Source: Paraburkholderia gardini | Lineage (GTDB): Bacteria > Pseudomonadota > Gammaproteobacteria > Burkholderiales > Burkholderiaceae | DNA: 46,484 nt | Assembly: GCF_907164575.1 (NCBI RefSeq) | Contig: NZ_CAJQYY010000037.1 | Span: 1-46,484 of the forward strand | Direction of reading: 5' to 3' | Shown: positions 33,128 through 41,028 of the stretch, one piece after another | Numbering within the stretch: position 1 is the first letter of the stretch | Layout: each line of letters begins with the position of its first letter | Notes under the pieces: model-generated | Database searches by the model: none | The model's input: only the letters and a program-made list of their open reading frames with translations | What the model was told of the DNA's origin: nothing | Program-made: the position numbers and the translations under genes

Positions 33128-34680
33128 TCGCCACCTCCGCGAGCCTGCGTCGCGCGCGCGGCGAGCGCGAGGCGGGCGTGATCCTGATCGGAGAAAGCGC
33201 GTTTCCTGCCCATGATTTCCTGTGTTGCTTCGTGCCCCTTGCCGGCCAGCACGATCACGTCTTCGCGGGCGGCGTGACGGATCGCATGCAGGATCGCGCT
33301 CGCGCGGTCGTCGATGCGGCGTGCCTTCGTGGCGTCCTTCATGCCCGCGACGATCTGGTCGATGATCGACGCCGGATCTTCGCTGCGCGGGTTATCGCTC
33401 GTCACGATGAGCGCGTCCGCGAACGATTCGGCGATGGCGCCCATCAGCGGACGCTTCGTGGCGTCGCGATCGCCGCCGCAACCGAACATGCAGACGAGTT
33501 CGCCGCCGCGCGCAACCGCGATCGGACGCAGCGCAGCGAGGGTCTTTTCGAGCGCGTCGGGCGTGTGCGCGTAATCGATCACGACGAGCGGTTCGTCGTT
33601 CTGCAAACGGCCGCCGAGACGCTGCATGCGTCCGTTTACCGGTTCGAGTTTTTCCAGTTCCACGAGCGCGGCTTCGAATGGCACGTCGGCGGCGAGCAGC
33701 GCGCCCAGCACGCCAAGCAGATTGCTCACGTTGAACGCGCCGAGCGTCGCGACTTCGACGTCGGCGTCGCCCCATCCGGACGTGGTCAGGTGAAAAGCCG
33801 TGCCCGTCGCCGTCGCGCGAACCTTCGACGCGACGAGCCATGCGTCGGACTGCGCGGTTTCCGATGCGTTATCCTGCGCGCCTTCGATGCCGTACGCGAT
33901 CGTGCGCACCTTGCCATGTGCGCCTGCGAGCAGGCGGCGGCCGGCTTCGTCATCCCGGTTGATCACGGCCGCGCGCAGACCCGGCCATGCAAAGAGACGT
34001 GCCTTGGCCGCCTCGTAGGCGGCAAACGTGCCGTGATAGTCGAGATGATCCTGCGTGAGGTTCGTGAACACGGCGATGTCGAACGACGTGCCGTTCACGC
34101 GCCCTTGATGCAGCGCGTGCGACGACACTTCCATCGCGACAGCCTGCGCGCCTGCGTCACGCAACCGCGCAAGACTGCGCTGAAGCTGCGGAGCGTCCGG
34201 CGTCGTGAAACCCGTGTGGACGAGCTGGCCCGGCATGCCGCTGCCGAGCGTGCCAATGATCGCGCAGCGCGTGCCGGCCGCCGTCAGCGCCGACGAAATC
34301 CACTGGCTGCACGACGTCTTGCCGTTCGTGCCCGTCACGCCGAAAACGAGCATCGCATCGCTCGGATCGCTGTACCAGGCGCTCGCAATCGGGCCAGCCA
34401 GATCGTTGAGCGCCGGCACGGCGAGCGCGCTGACCGGATCGATTGCACCGGTGAAGTTTTCAGGTTGAACGAGCACCGCCGTTGCGCCACGTTCGATCGC
34501 GTTATCGATGAACGGACGGTTGTCGGCGCCGTCGACGGCGTAGGCGAGAAACACGTCGCCGGCCGCGATCGAGCGCGTATCGGCGTGCAGATGCGCCGCT
34601 GGCTGCACGCGGGCGTGCAGCCAGGCGAGTGCGTCGGCGATTTGCCGGTGCGCCGGATGCGCGGAACGCAACGCGCTCAT
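33124..34680 (-). CDS. murE: UDP-MurNAc-dipeptide--meso-diaminopimelate ligase
   Basis: Adds the third residue of the stem peptide. The 518-residue protein has the ATP loop TGTNGKTS (116-123), FTNLTQDHLDYHG, and near residue 430 the DNPR motif (DNPRSEDP), which selects meso-diaminopimelate over lysine, as expected in a Gram-negative bacterium. It overlaps ftsI and murF by four bases each. Confidence 0.98.
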   Translation of the reverse strand: MSALRSAHPAHRQIADALAWLHARVQPAAHLHADTRSIAAGDVFLAYAVDGADNRPFIDNAIERGATAVLVQPENFTGAIDPVSALAVPALNDLAGPIASAWYSDPSDAMLVFGVTGTNGKTSCSQWISSALTAAGTRCAIIGTLGSGMPGQLVHTGFTTPDAPQLQRSLARLRDAGAQAVAMEVSSHALHQGRVNGTSFDIAVFTNLTQDHLDYHGTFAAYEAAKARLFAWPGLRAAVINRDDEAGRRLLAGAHGKVRTIAYGIEGAQDNASETAQSDAWLVASKVRATATGTAFHLTTSGWGDADVEVATLGAFNVSNLLGVLGALLAADVPFEAALVELEKLEPVNGRMQRLGGRLQNDEPLVVIDYAHTPDALEKTLAALRPIAVARGGELVCMFGCGGDRDATKRPLMGAIAESFADALIVTSDNPRSEDPASIIDQIVAGMKDATKARRIDDRASAILHAIRHAAREDVIVLAGKGHEATQEIMGRKRAFSDQDHARLALAARATQARGGGE

Positions 34681-36551
34681 CTGACCACTCCGGGACGGGT
34701 CTTCGCGGTATCCGCGATAGTGAGTTTCCTCGCGCCACCGGCGCCGGTGGCAAGCTTTTTCGCAGTGGCTGCCGCAGCGGATGGCGCGGCCGGCGTCGTG
34801 GGCGGGGCCGTATCGTCGGACACCACCATCTGCCTGACCGGCATATCCGGCGGCACGTTCAGCGTGCGCAGCGTATCGCCCACGATCGACGAGAACACCG
34901 GGCCCGACACCTGGCCGCCAAAGTGGCTACCGGCCGTCGGCTCGTCGACCGAAACGGCGACGACGATGCGCGGATTCGGCATCGGCGCCATGCCGACGAA
35001 CGACGCGCGGTACTTCGATTTGTCGTACCCGTGAGGGCCGTGCTTGTACGCCGTGCCGCTCTTGCCACCGACACGGTAACCCGGCACCGCCGCATCCGGC
35101 GATGTGCCGCCCGGCGCTGTCACGGTTTCGAGCATGGCGCGCACTTCACGCGCGGTGGTCGGCGAGAAAATCTGCGTGCCGGGCACTGGCTGGCCGCCGG
35201 GCGTGTGGAAAATCGACACCGGCACGATCTGGCCGTCGTGCGCGATCGCGGTGTACGCGCGCGCCAGCTGGAACAGCGAAGCCGACAGGCCGTAGCCGTA
35301 CGACATGGTTGCCTGCTCGATGCGCCGCCAGCTATGCCACGGGCGCAGACGTCCCGCCGCCGCGCCGGGGAACCCGACCTTCGGCGCCTGACCGAGACCG
35401 ATGCTCGTGTACATATTCCACATCTCTTCCGGCTTGAGCGTCATGGCGATTTTGGTCGCGCCGATGTTGCTCGACTTCTGGATCACGCCGCCGACCGTCA
35501 GCACGCCGAACGCACTGTCATCGGTAATCGTCGCGCCGTCCAGCACGAAACGGCCCGGACCGGTATCTACCAGTGTAGTCGGCGTGACGCGATGCAGATC
35601 GAGGGCAAGCGAAACCGTGAACGGCTTCATGATCGAGCCCGGCTCGAACACGTCGGTCAGTATCCGGTTACGCAGCTGCTCGCCGGTCAGGTGCGAGCGG
35701 TCGTTCGGGTTGTACGTCGGGTAATTGACGAGCGCGAGCACTTCGCCCGTGCGCACGTCGATCACCATGGCCGCACCGGCCTTCGCCTTGAATTTCTCGA
35801 CCGCTGCTTTCAGGTTCGTGTACGCGATGTACTGGATCTTGCTATCGATCGACAGGTCGACGTCGGTGCCGTTGTGCGGCACGACCTGCTCGTCGACGTC
35901 CTCGACCACGCGGCCCATCCGGTCCTTGATCACGCGACGGATGCCCGAAGTGCCGGCGAGCAGCTTCTGGTCGCCGAGTTCGACGCCTTCCTGACCTTCG
36001 TCCTCGACGTTCGTGAAGCCGATCAGGTGAGCGGTAATCTCGCCTTCGGGATAGAAGCGCTTGTATTCACCACGCTGATAGATACCGGGAATGTCGAGAG
36101 CGGCGACTTTCTGCGCGACGTCGACCGGCACCTGGCGCTTCACGTAGACGAAGGTCTTGTCTTCCGAGAGCTTCGTGCGCAGTTCCTTCTGTGTCATGTC
36201 GAGCAGTTTGCCGAGCGACGCGAGCTTGTCCGCGCCGAGATCGTCCGGCACGGATTCGGGAATCGCCCAGATCGCGCGCACGGGCAGGCTGGTGGCAAGC
36301 ACGAGCCCATTGCGGTCCAGAATCTTGCCGCGCGTGGCCGGCAGTTCGAGCGTGTGCTGATAGCGGCTTTCACCCTGCTTCTGATAAAACGCGTTGCCCG
36401 GGCCCTGAATCCAGAACGCGCGCGCGGCCAGGGCGACGAACGCCATGAACAGCAGGAACACGACGAGCTTCGAACGCCACATCGGCAGGCGAACAGAAAG
36501 GATCGGGTTCGCCGAAAACGCGACGCTCTTGCGATTAGCCGATTTTTTCAT
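34677..36551 (-). CDS. ftsI: peptidoglycan transpeptidase FtsI (PBP3)
   Basis: Septal class B penicillin-binding protein. The 624-residue protein has one membrane anchor (about 28-48), the pedestal domain, and the transpeptidase domain with S306-x-x-K309, S360-x-N362 and K497-S-G-T500. It is longer than E. coli FtsI (588). The last 45 or so residues, after the catalytic domain, are Ala/Pro/Thr-rich and probably disordered. Its start overlaps the ftsL stop. Translation appears coupled across rsmH-ftsL-ftsI-murE-murF. Confidence 0.98.
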   Translation of the reverse strand: MKKSANRKSVAFSANPILSVRLPMWRSKLVVFLLFMAFVALAARAFWIQGPGNAFYQKQGESRYQHTLELPATRGKILDRNGLVLATSLPVRAIWAIPESVPDDLGADKLASLGKLLDMTQKELRTKLSEDKTFVYVKRQVPVDVAQKVAALDIPGIYQRGEYKRFYPEGEITAHLIGFTNVEDEGQEGVELGDQKLLAGTSGIRRVIKDRMGRVVEDVDEQVVPHNGTDVDLSIDSKIQYIAYTNLKAAVEKFKAKAGAAMVIDVRTGEVLALVNYPTYNPNDRSHLTGEQLRNRILTDVFEPGSIMKPFTVSLALDLHRVTPTTLVDTGPGRFVLDGATITDDSAFGVLTVGGVIQKSSNIGATKIAMTLKPEEMWNMYTSIGLGQAPKVGFPGAAAGRLRPWHSWRRIEQATMSYGYGLSASLFQLARAYTAIAHDGQIVPVSIFHTPGGQPVPGTQIFSPTTAREVRAMLETVTAPGGTSPDAAVPGYRVGGKSGTAYKHGPHGYDKSKYRASFVGMAPMPNPRIVVAVSVDEPTAGSHFGGQVSGPVFSSIVGDTLRTLNVPPDMPVRQMVVSDDTAPPTTPAAPSAAAATAKKLATGAGGARKLTIADTAKTRPGVVR

Positions 36552-36904
36552 CGGACACCTCGCGGGCGGGCTGCGGACGCCGACGATGCCGAACCGGCGT
36601 CGGAGGTCGGCACCGGTGCGTCTTCAGCGGTTGCCGCGCCGGCGGCGAGCGTCAGATATTGCGTGCGGCCGGTCGTGGCCGGCTGCATCTTCAGTGAGGC
36701 CGTGGCGATCTGCTCGATACGCGAGGTCTTCGACAGCGCGCTCTGCTGATATTGAAGCTGCGAGTAATCCTGCTGCAACTGTCGCTCCTGCGACTGCGCC
36801 CGCTGCAACTGGATAAAGATCTGACGCTGCTGATTGGTCGCGTTGACAACGGAAAGCGCGCAGCCCATCACGACGATCAGAAGGAAGATATTGAGGCGGT
36901 TCAT
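36548..36904 (-). CDS. ftsL: cell division protein FtsL
   Basis: A small bitopic divisome protein that joins FtsB and FtsQ. The 118 residues start with a membrane helix (about 5-22), then a glutamine-rich coiled coil (about 25-65), then an Ala/Ser-rich tail unlike enteric FtsL. FtsL is poorly conserved in sequence. The call rests on size, topology and its position between rsmH and ftsI, overlapping both by four bases. Confidence 0.94.
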   Translation of the reverse strand: MNRLNIFLLIVVMGCALSVVNATNQQRQIFIQLQRAQSQERQLQQDYSQLQYQQSALSKTSRIEQIATASLKMQPATTGRTQYLTLAAGAATAEDAPVPTSDAGSASSASAARPRGVR

Positions 36905-37854
36905 GGCGCGATACGCTCCGCGACGCGCATCACGGCCGAACGGGCGCGCGGGTTCGCGGCGACTTCTTCGTCACTTGCAAACACACGGCCGATGATTCTG
37001 AGCGGCGGGCTGGGCAGATCGACGGCACGGATCGGCAGGCGGCGGTCGACCGCAGGCGCACTCGCGTGCGCCTGCATGAACCGTTTGACGATCCGGTCCT
37101 CGAGCGAATGAAAGCTGATCACCACCAGCCGCCCCCCTTGCTCCAGCAACGACAGCGCTGCTTCTAAAACGACTTGCAGCTCCGCAAGCTCTTGATTGAC
37201 GTGAATCCGTATAGCCTGAAAGGTGCGGGTTGCCGGATCCTTGCCCTTCTCACGGGTTTTGACGACGTTAGCCACGATTTGGGCAAGCTCGCCCGTGCTG
37301 ACGAGAGGCCCAAGACGGTCGGACTCTGCCCGGCGAGCAACAAGCGCCTTTGCAATCTGAAAAGCAAACCGTTCTTCCCCATAATCTCGTATCACCTCCG
37401 TCAGTTCCTGCACCGTGGCCCGCGCGAGCCAGTCAGCGGCAGACTCGCCGCGCGTCGGGTCCATCCGCATATCGAGCGGGCCGTCGGCGCGGAAACTGAA
37501 ACCCCGCTCCGGATCGTCGATTTGCGGCGACGACACGCCCAGATCCAGCAACACGCCCGATATCCGCCCTACCCCGCGTTCCGCGATCGCGTCACGCAGT
37601 GAAGCAAAACTTTCATGCACGATCTCGAAACGCGAATCGACGATCTGCTGCGCCGTGGCGATCGCGAGCGGGTCCTTGTCGAACGCGATCAGACGTCCGC
37701 CTTCCCCCAGCCCGCTCAACAGCAGACGGCTATGGCCGCCACGCCCGAACGTGCCGTCTACATAGACGCCGTCCGTGCGCGTGACGAGCGCATCGACCGC
37801 TTCTTCCAGCAGCACCGTGCGATGCTGCAGTTCGTTTCCCATCGCAGGTGCCAT
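36901..37854 (-). CDS. rsmH: 16S rRNA (cytosine1402-N4)-methyltransferase RsmH (MraW)
   Basis: SAM-dependent methyltransferase acting on C1402 in the ribosomal P site. The 317-residue protein has the N-terminal HRTVLLEEAVDAL, the SAM loop DGTFGRGGHS (34-43), the LLDLGVSSPQ motif and the SFHSLEDRIVK motif. ATG at 37854 or at 37842 (four codons later) are both possible, and neither has a strong ribosome binding site. It starts 15 bases after mraZ. Confidence 0.96.
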   Translation of the reverse strand: MAPAMGNELQHRTVLLEEAVDALVTRTDGVYVDGTFGRGGHSRLLLSGLGEGGRLIAFDKDPLAIATAQQIVDSRFEIVHESFASLRDAIAERGVGRISGVLLDLGVSSPQIDDPERGFSFRADGPLDMRMDPTRGESAADWLARATVQELTEVIRDYGEERFAFQIAKALVARRAESDRLGPLVSTGELAQIVANVVKTREKGKDPATRTFQAIRIHVNQELAELQVVLEAALSLLEQGGRLVVISFHSLEDRIVKRFMQAHASAPAVDRRLPIRAVDLPSPPLRIIGRVFASDEEVAANPRARSAVMRVAERIAP

Positions 37855-37869
37855 ATATGTAAACCGCGA

Positions 37870-38298
37870 TCAGAACGTGAAATTCTTCAACGCATCGGGC
37901 ATGCCTTGCGCCATCGCCGCCTGTTCCTTCGCGGCGTAGGTCTGCGCATCCCATAACTCGAAGTGGCTGCCCATACCGAGCAACATCACTTCCTTTTCCA
38001 GCGTCGCCGCCATCCGCAATTCGGGCGAGACCAGCACGCGGCCCGCGCCATCGAGATCGACGTCCGAAGCATTCCCGAGGAAAATCCGGCGCCACCAGTG
38101 GGCGTCCATCGGCAGCGCGGCGATCTTCGCGCGGAAGACCTCCCATTCCGGGCGCGGAAAGAGCAACAGGCAGCCGTCCGGGTGCTTGGTAATCGTCACC
38201 CGGCCTTCTGCCTGTCCTTGCAGCGCTTCACGATAGCGGGACGGAACCGACATCCGTCCTTTCGCATCGAGAGTGAGCGCTGACGCCCCTTGGAACAC
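37870..38298 (-). CDS. mraZ: transcriptional regulator MraZ
   Basis: DNA-binding repressor and first gene of the dcw cluster. The 142-residue protein has two SpoVT/AbrB-like halves: the first begins FQGASALTLDAKGRMSVPSRYRE and the second repeats the pattern near DVDLDGAGRVLVSPELR. The start is GTG at 38298, preceded by GGGAGA eight bases upstream. Its probable operator, four repeats at 10-base steps, lies about 75-110 bases upstream over its own promoter, so autorepression is expected, as shown for E. coli and Mycoplasma. Confidence 0.97.
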   Translation of the reverse strand: MFQGASALTLDAKGRMSVPSRYREALQGQAEGRVTITKHPDGCLLLFPRPEWEVFRAKIAALPMDAHWWRRIFLGNASDVDLDGAGRVLVSPELRMAATLEKEVMLLGMGSHFELWDAQTYAAKEQAAMAQGMPDALKNFTF

Positions 38299-38373
38299 TT
38301 TTGCTCTCCCATGGCGAACGTTGAACGACGCCCGCGTGATCTCGAAAATTTACCCGAAATTAGCCGGTAAATC

Positions 38374-38410
38374 ACACAAATGTACACTTTCTCACACTGT
38401 CTCCCACTTT
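38374..38410 (-). promoter_or_regulatory. array of four MraZ boxes upstream of mraZ
   Basis: On the minus strand four heptamers follow each other at exactly 10-base steps: AAAGTGG (38404-38410), ACAGTGT (38394-38400), AAAGTGT (38384-38390) and TTTGTGT (38374-38380). This fits the published AAAGTG(T/G)-N3 boxes of Mycoplasma, and the TGGGN-N5 repeats of E. coli read two bases later. The first box overlaps the -10 element. Confidence 0.8.
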
Positions 38411-38434
38411 AGAGGAACGCTAAACACGGGTCAA
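38406..38434 (-). promoter_or_regulatory. sigma-70 promoter of the dcw cluster
   Basis: Minus-strand TTGACC (38429-38434), a 17-base spacer, and TAAAGT (38406-38411). The start would be near 38399, inside the MraZ box array, which is the expected layout for a repressed promoter. Confidence 0.7.
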
Positions 38435-38673
38435 GGGAGAAACACGCTTTTTCGAGGAATTTTGTTTGCTAGAACAAGGACTTAGCGCCACATGCTCACG
38501 TCGCATCTAAAACAGAAAATCGTTATAAATGAATGAGCTACTGCGACAAGTGAAGGTGATACTTCAAAAGTGAGGGGGAAAGGCGCGGCGCGTAAGCAAA
38601 CTGAGAGGAAGAAAAGCACGGATCATCGACGATGAAGCGGAACGGCGTGTTGCGCGCCGTCCCACCGGTGGGA

Positions 38674-39312
38674 TTAAACGTAATACGCGGTACGTGTCAT
38701 GACTTTCGAAGCAGCGCGCATCAGCGCGCGCACGGGAAACGGCAGATCGATACCGCCCGCGTCTTTAGCGGCCTTACCGTGAGCCGCTTCATCGATGCGC
38801 ATCTGCTCGACGATGGCGCGCGATTCGAGATCGGCTTCTGGCAACGTCTCCAGATGGCCATCGAGGTGGTGCTCCACCTGCTTTTCGGTTTCGGCCATGA
38901 AGCCAAGGCTCACGCGATCACCCAGACGACCCGCCGCGAGACCGAGTGCGAGTGAGCCCGCATACCAGAGCGGATTAAGCAGGCTCGGGCGTGAATCGAG
39001 CGCTTCGAGACGACGCGCCGTCCACGCAAGGTGGTCCTCCTCTTCGCGGGCGGCATGCTCGAACGCCTCTCTCAGCGCGGGCGAACGGGTGGCCAGCTTC
39101 TGCGCCTGATATAGCGCCTGGGCGCACACCTCGCCGACATGGTTGACACGCATCAGACCCGCGGCATGCGCACGTTCGGCTGGCGACATTTCGACGGCCG
39201 TCGACTCGCCTGCCGCGACCGGCGGAAGCGGGACGGGACGCGACATCCGCGACACACCCGTCATCGATCGTAAACCCCGATCAAGCTCGGTTATCAACTC
39301 ATCAAGCATCAT
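38674..39312 (-). CDS. coq7: 3-demethoxyubiquinol 3-hydroxylase Coq7 (UbiF-type function)
   Basis: Di-iron hydroxylase of ubiquinone synthesis. In the 212 residues the carboxylate-bridged iron ligands are visible: Glu61, E91-x-x-H94, Glu143 in ETEKQVEHH, and E175-x-x-H178. The size fits the Coq7 family used in many betaproteobacteria instead of the flavin enzyme UbiF. Two adjacent ATG codons at the start both suit the GGAGG upstream. IspB, which makes the quinone tail, is also in the window. Confidence 0.95.
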   Translation of the reverse strand: MMLDELITELDRGLRSMTGVSRMSRPVPLPPVAAGESTAVEMSPAERAHAAGLMRVNHVGEVCAQALYQAQKLATRSPALREAFEHAAREEEDHLAWTARRLEALDSRPSLLNPLWYAGSLALGLAAGRLGDRVSLGFMAETEKQVEHHLDGHLETLPEADLESRAIVEQMRIDEAAHGKAAKDAGGIDLPFPVRALMRAASKVMTRTAYYV

Positions 39313-39355
39313 TCAGGCCTCCCTCGAAAGCTGCGCTGCCTGAAGTGCAGCAGGC

Positions 39356-39383
39356 TTTGTAAGGCTTTGTCTTTGCACGACAA
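39356..39383 (-). promoter_or_regulatory. possible coq7 promoter
   Basis: Minus-strand TTGTCG (39378-39383), a 16-base spacer and TACAAA (39356-39361), giving a leader of about 38 bases. The match is moderate. Confidence 0.4.
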
Positions 39384-39501
39384 AACACGTTTTTGCGGAA
39401 CCCCAAAAGCGGGGATAACCCGTGATTTTAGCTCATGTTGCGTAAACGAAACATGAGGTTACCGGGCGGTCGGCTTTTCCTTTGTGCAGCCAGGTCGTTT
39501 T

Positions 39502-39535
39502 GTTACATTACGTGCAACTTCTCGCGAAGTTACAT
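39502..39535 (+). promoter_or_regulatory. repeated GTTACAT elements upstream of the porin gene (OmpR-like sites?)
   Basis: GTTACAT occurs at 39502-39508 and again at 39529-39535, 27 bases apart. Between them is an inverted repeat AACTTC-TCGC-GAAGTT (39516-39531) overlapping the second copy. GTTACA resembles half-sites bound by OmpR at enteric porin promoters. The second copy lies about where a -35 element would be, with AAATAT (39555-39560) as a possible -10. OmpR control is inference. Confidence 0.4.
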
Positions 39536-39603
39536 CAAGGCAGCAAAGCACGACAAATATTCGCCTTGCAATAAAAGATTCGTAATTCCTTGGAGATCAT
39601 TCG

Positions 39604-40803
39604 ATGAAAAAGTCGCTTCTCGCTCTGGCAGCACTGGGCACGTTTGCGGGCGTCGCTCATGCGCAGAGCAGCGTGACCCTGTACGGCATTATTGATGAAG
39701 GTTTCAACATCAACACGAATTCGGGTGGCCAGCACCTGTACAACCTGTCGAGCGGCGTGCTTCAAGGCAGCCGTTTCGGCCTGCGCGGTACGGAAGATCT
39801 GGGCGGCGGTCTGAAGGCAATCTTCGTTTTGGAAAACGGCTTTGACGTGAACAGCGGCAAGCTGGGTCAAGGCGGTCTGATGTTCGGCCGTCAGGCTTAC
39901 GTCGGTCTGTCGAGCCAGTTCGGCACGGTCACGCTGGGTCGTCAGTACGACTCCGTCGTCGATTACGTCGGTCCGCTGGAATCCGGTGACCAGTGGGGCG
40001 GCTACATCGCGGCTCACCCGGGTGACCTGGACAACTTCAACAACGCTTACCGTACGAACAACACGGTCAAGTTCGCGAGCAAGAACTACGGCGGCCTGAC
40101 GTTCGGCGGTACGTACAGCTTCGGCGGCAAGGCTGGTGATTTTTCCAGCAACCAGATCTGGTCGTTGGGCGCTGGCTACGCGAACGGTCCGTTGGTCTTG
40201 GGCGTTGGCTACCTGAACGCACGTACGCCGGCGGCATCGGGCGGCCTGTTCAACAACGGCGGCTCGATCGCAGGCCTGAGCGCGACGACTGGTCAGCAAA
40301 CGGCAGTCACGAGCCCGGTGTACAGCGGTTTCGCCTCGGCCAACACGTACCAGGTTATCGGTGCTGGCGGTGCTTATACGTTCGGCGCAGCAACGGTCGG
40401 CGTGACGTACTCGAACGTCAAGTTCATGGGCCTCGGCGCAGTGGGTACCACGGCATACGCAAGCGGCGAAACAGCGACGTTCAACAACGTCGAAGCCAAC
40501 TTCAAGTATCAATTGACCCCAGCACTGCTGCTCGGCGCCTCGTTCGACTACACGAAGGGCAGCGACGTCGCATTGGCGAATGGCACGGGCAACGCGGGCG
40601 CAGCGTACTACCAGGGCGCACTGGGCGTCGACTACTTCCTGTCGAAGCGCACGGACGTTTATGTGATCGGCGTGTTCCAGCAGGCTTCGGCAGATCGCGA
40701 TTCGGCTGGCAACGATGTCGCGCATGCGGCAATCAACGGCCTGACGCCGTCGTCGAACACCCGTCAAACGACGGCTCGCATCGGTATCCGTCACAAGTTC
40801 TAA
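39604..40803 (+). CDS. Gram-negative trimeric porin (Porin_4 type, Burkholderia general porin)
   Basis: Outer-membrane diffusion channel. The 399-residue precursor has a signal peptide ending AHA (cleavage after residue 20), then the porin start QSSVTLYGIIDEG, the LGRQYD segment, the alternating strands of a 16-stranded barrel, and a C-terminal Phe (GIRHKF) used by the BAM machinery. Codon choice is strongly biased, consistent with high expression. The ribosome binding site GGAG precedes the ATG by eight bases, and a strong terminator follows. It resembles OpcP/Omp38-type porins. Selectivity cannot be read. Confidence 0.96.
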   Translation: MKKSLLALAALGTFAGVAHAQSSVTLYGIIDEGFNINTNSGGQHLYNLSSGVLQGSRFGLRGTEDLGGGLKAIFVLENGFDVNSGKLGQGGLMFGRQAYVGLSSQFGTVTLGRQYDSVVDYVGPLESGDQWGGYIAAHPGDLDNFNNAYRTNNTVKFASKNYGGLTFGGTYSFGGKAGDFSSNQIWSLGAGYANGPLVLGVGYLNARTPAASGGLFNNGGSIAGLSATTGQQTAVTSPVYSGFASANTYQVIGAGGAYTFGAATVGVTYSNVKFMGLGAVGTTAYASGETATFNNVEANFKYQLTPALLLGASFDYTKGSDVALANGTGNAGAAYYQGALGVDYFLSKRTDVYVIGVFQQASADRDSAGNDVAHAAINGLTPSSNTRQTTARIGIRHKF

Positions 40804-40830
40804 TAAGTCGTAAAAAAGCTGTATGCCTCA

Positions 40831-40856
40831 AAGGCGCCTTCGGGCGCCTTTTTTTG
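40831..40856 (+). terminator. Rho-independent terminator of the porin gene
   Basis: AAGGCGCC, a stable TTCG tetraloop and GGCGCCTT are followed by a T-run. It begins 27 bases after the stop codon. Confidence 0.93.
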
Positions 40857-40942
40857 TGCCTGACTGTCGCCGTCATTGCGCCTTGCGCGACATGGACAAT
40901 CCGATCGCGCCCGCCACGCCTCACCGGATCGCGCGCGGCGAC

Positions 40943-40978
40943 AAAAAAGGCTCAACCGGCGCTGGTTGAGCCGTTTTG
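40943..40978 (-). terminator. Rho-independent terminator of the acyl-CoA ligase gene
   Basis: GGCTCAACC and GGTTGAGCC (40949-40957 and 40964-40972) form a perfect 9-bp stem. On the minus strand it is followed by six T. On the + strand GTTTTG follows, so it may also act in that direction. Confidence 0.9.
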
Positions 40979-41028
40979 TCCCGCACCGATGCACAGACGC
41001 CACAAGCGCGAGCAACTACCTCACCGTT

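Larger units (their letters stand above)
38299..38673. other. 375-base intergenic region between mraZ and coq7
   Basis: Contains the mraZ leader, the MraZ boxes and the dcw promoter in 38299-38434. The remaining 38435-38673 is comparatively AT-rich up to about 38580 and shows no gene. A perfect 14-base palindrome with CCGG at its centre (38660-38673) abuts the coq7 stop codon. It has no T-run, so it is not a clear terminator. Confidence 0.6.

Noticed and set aside
33178..36749. Two more long + strand open frames opposite murE and ftsI (618 and 706 codons)
   Set aside because: Same GC-driven shadow effect over well-identified genes; no ribosome binding site or recognisable domain.
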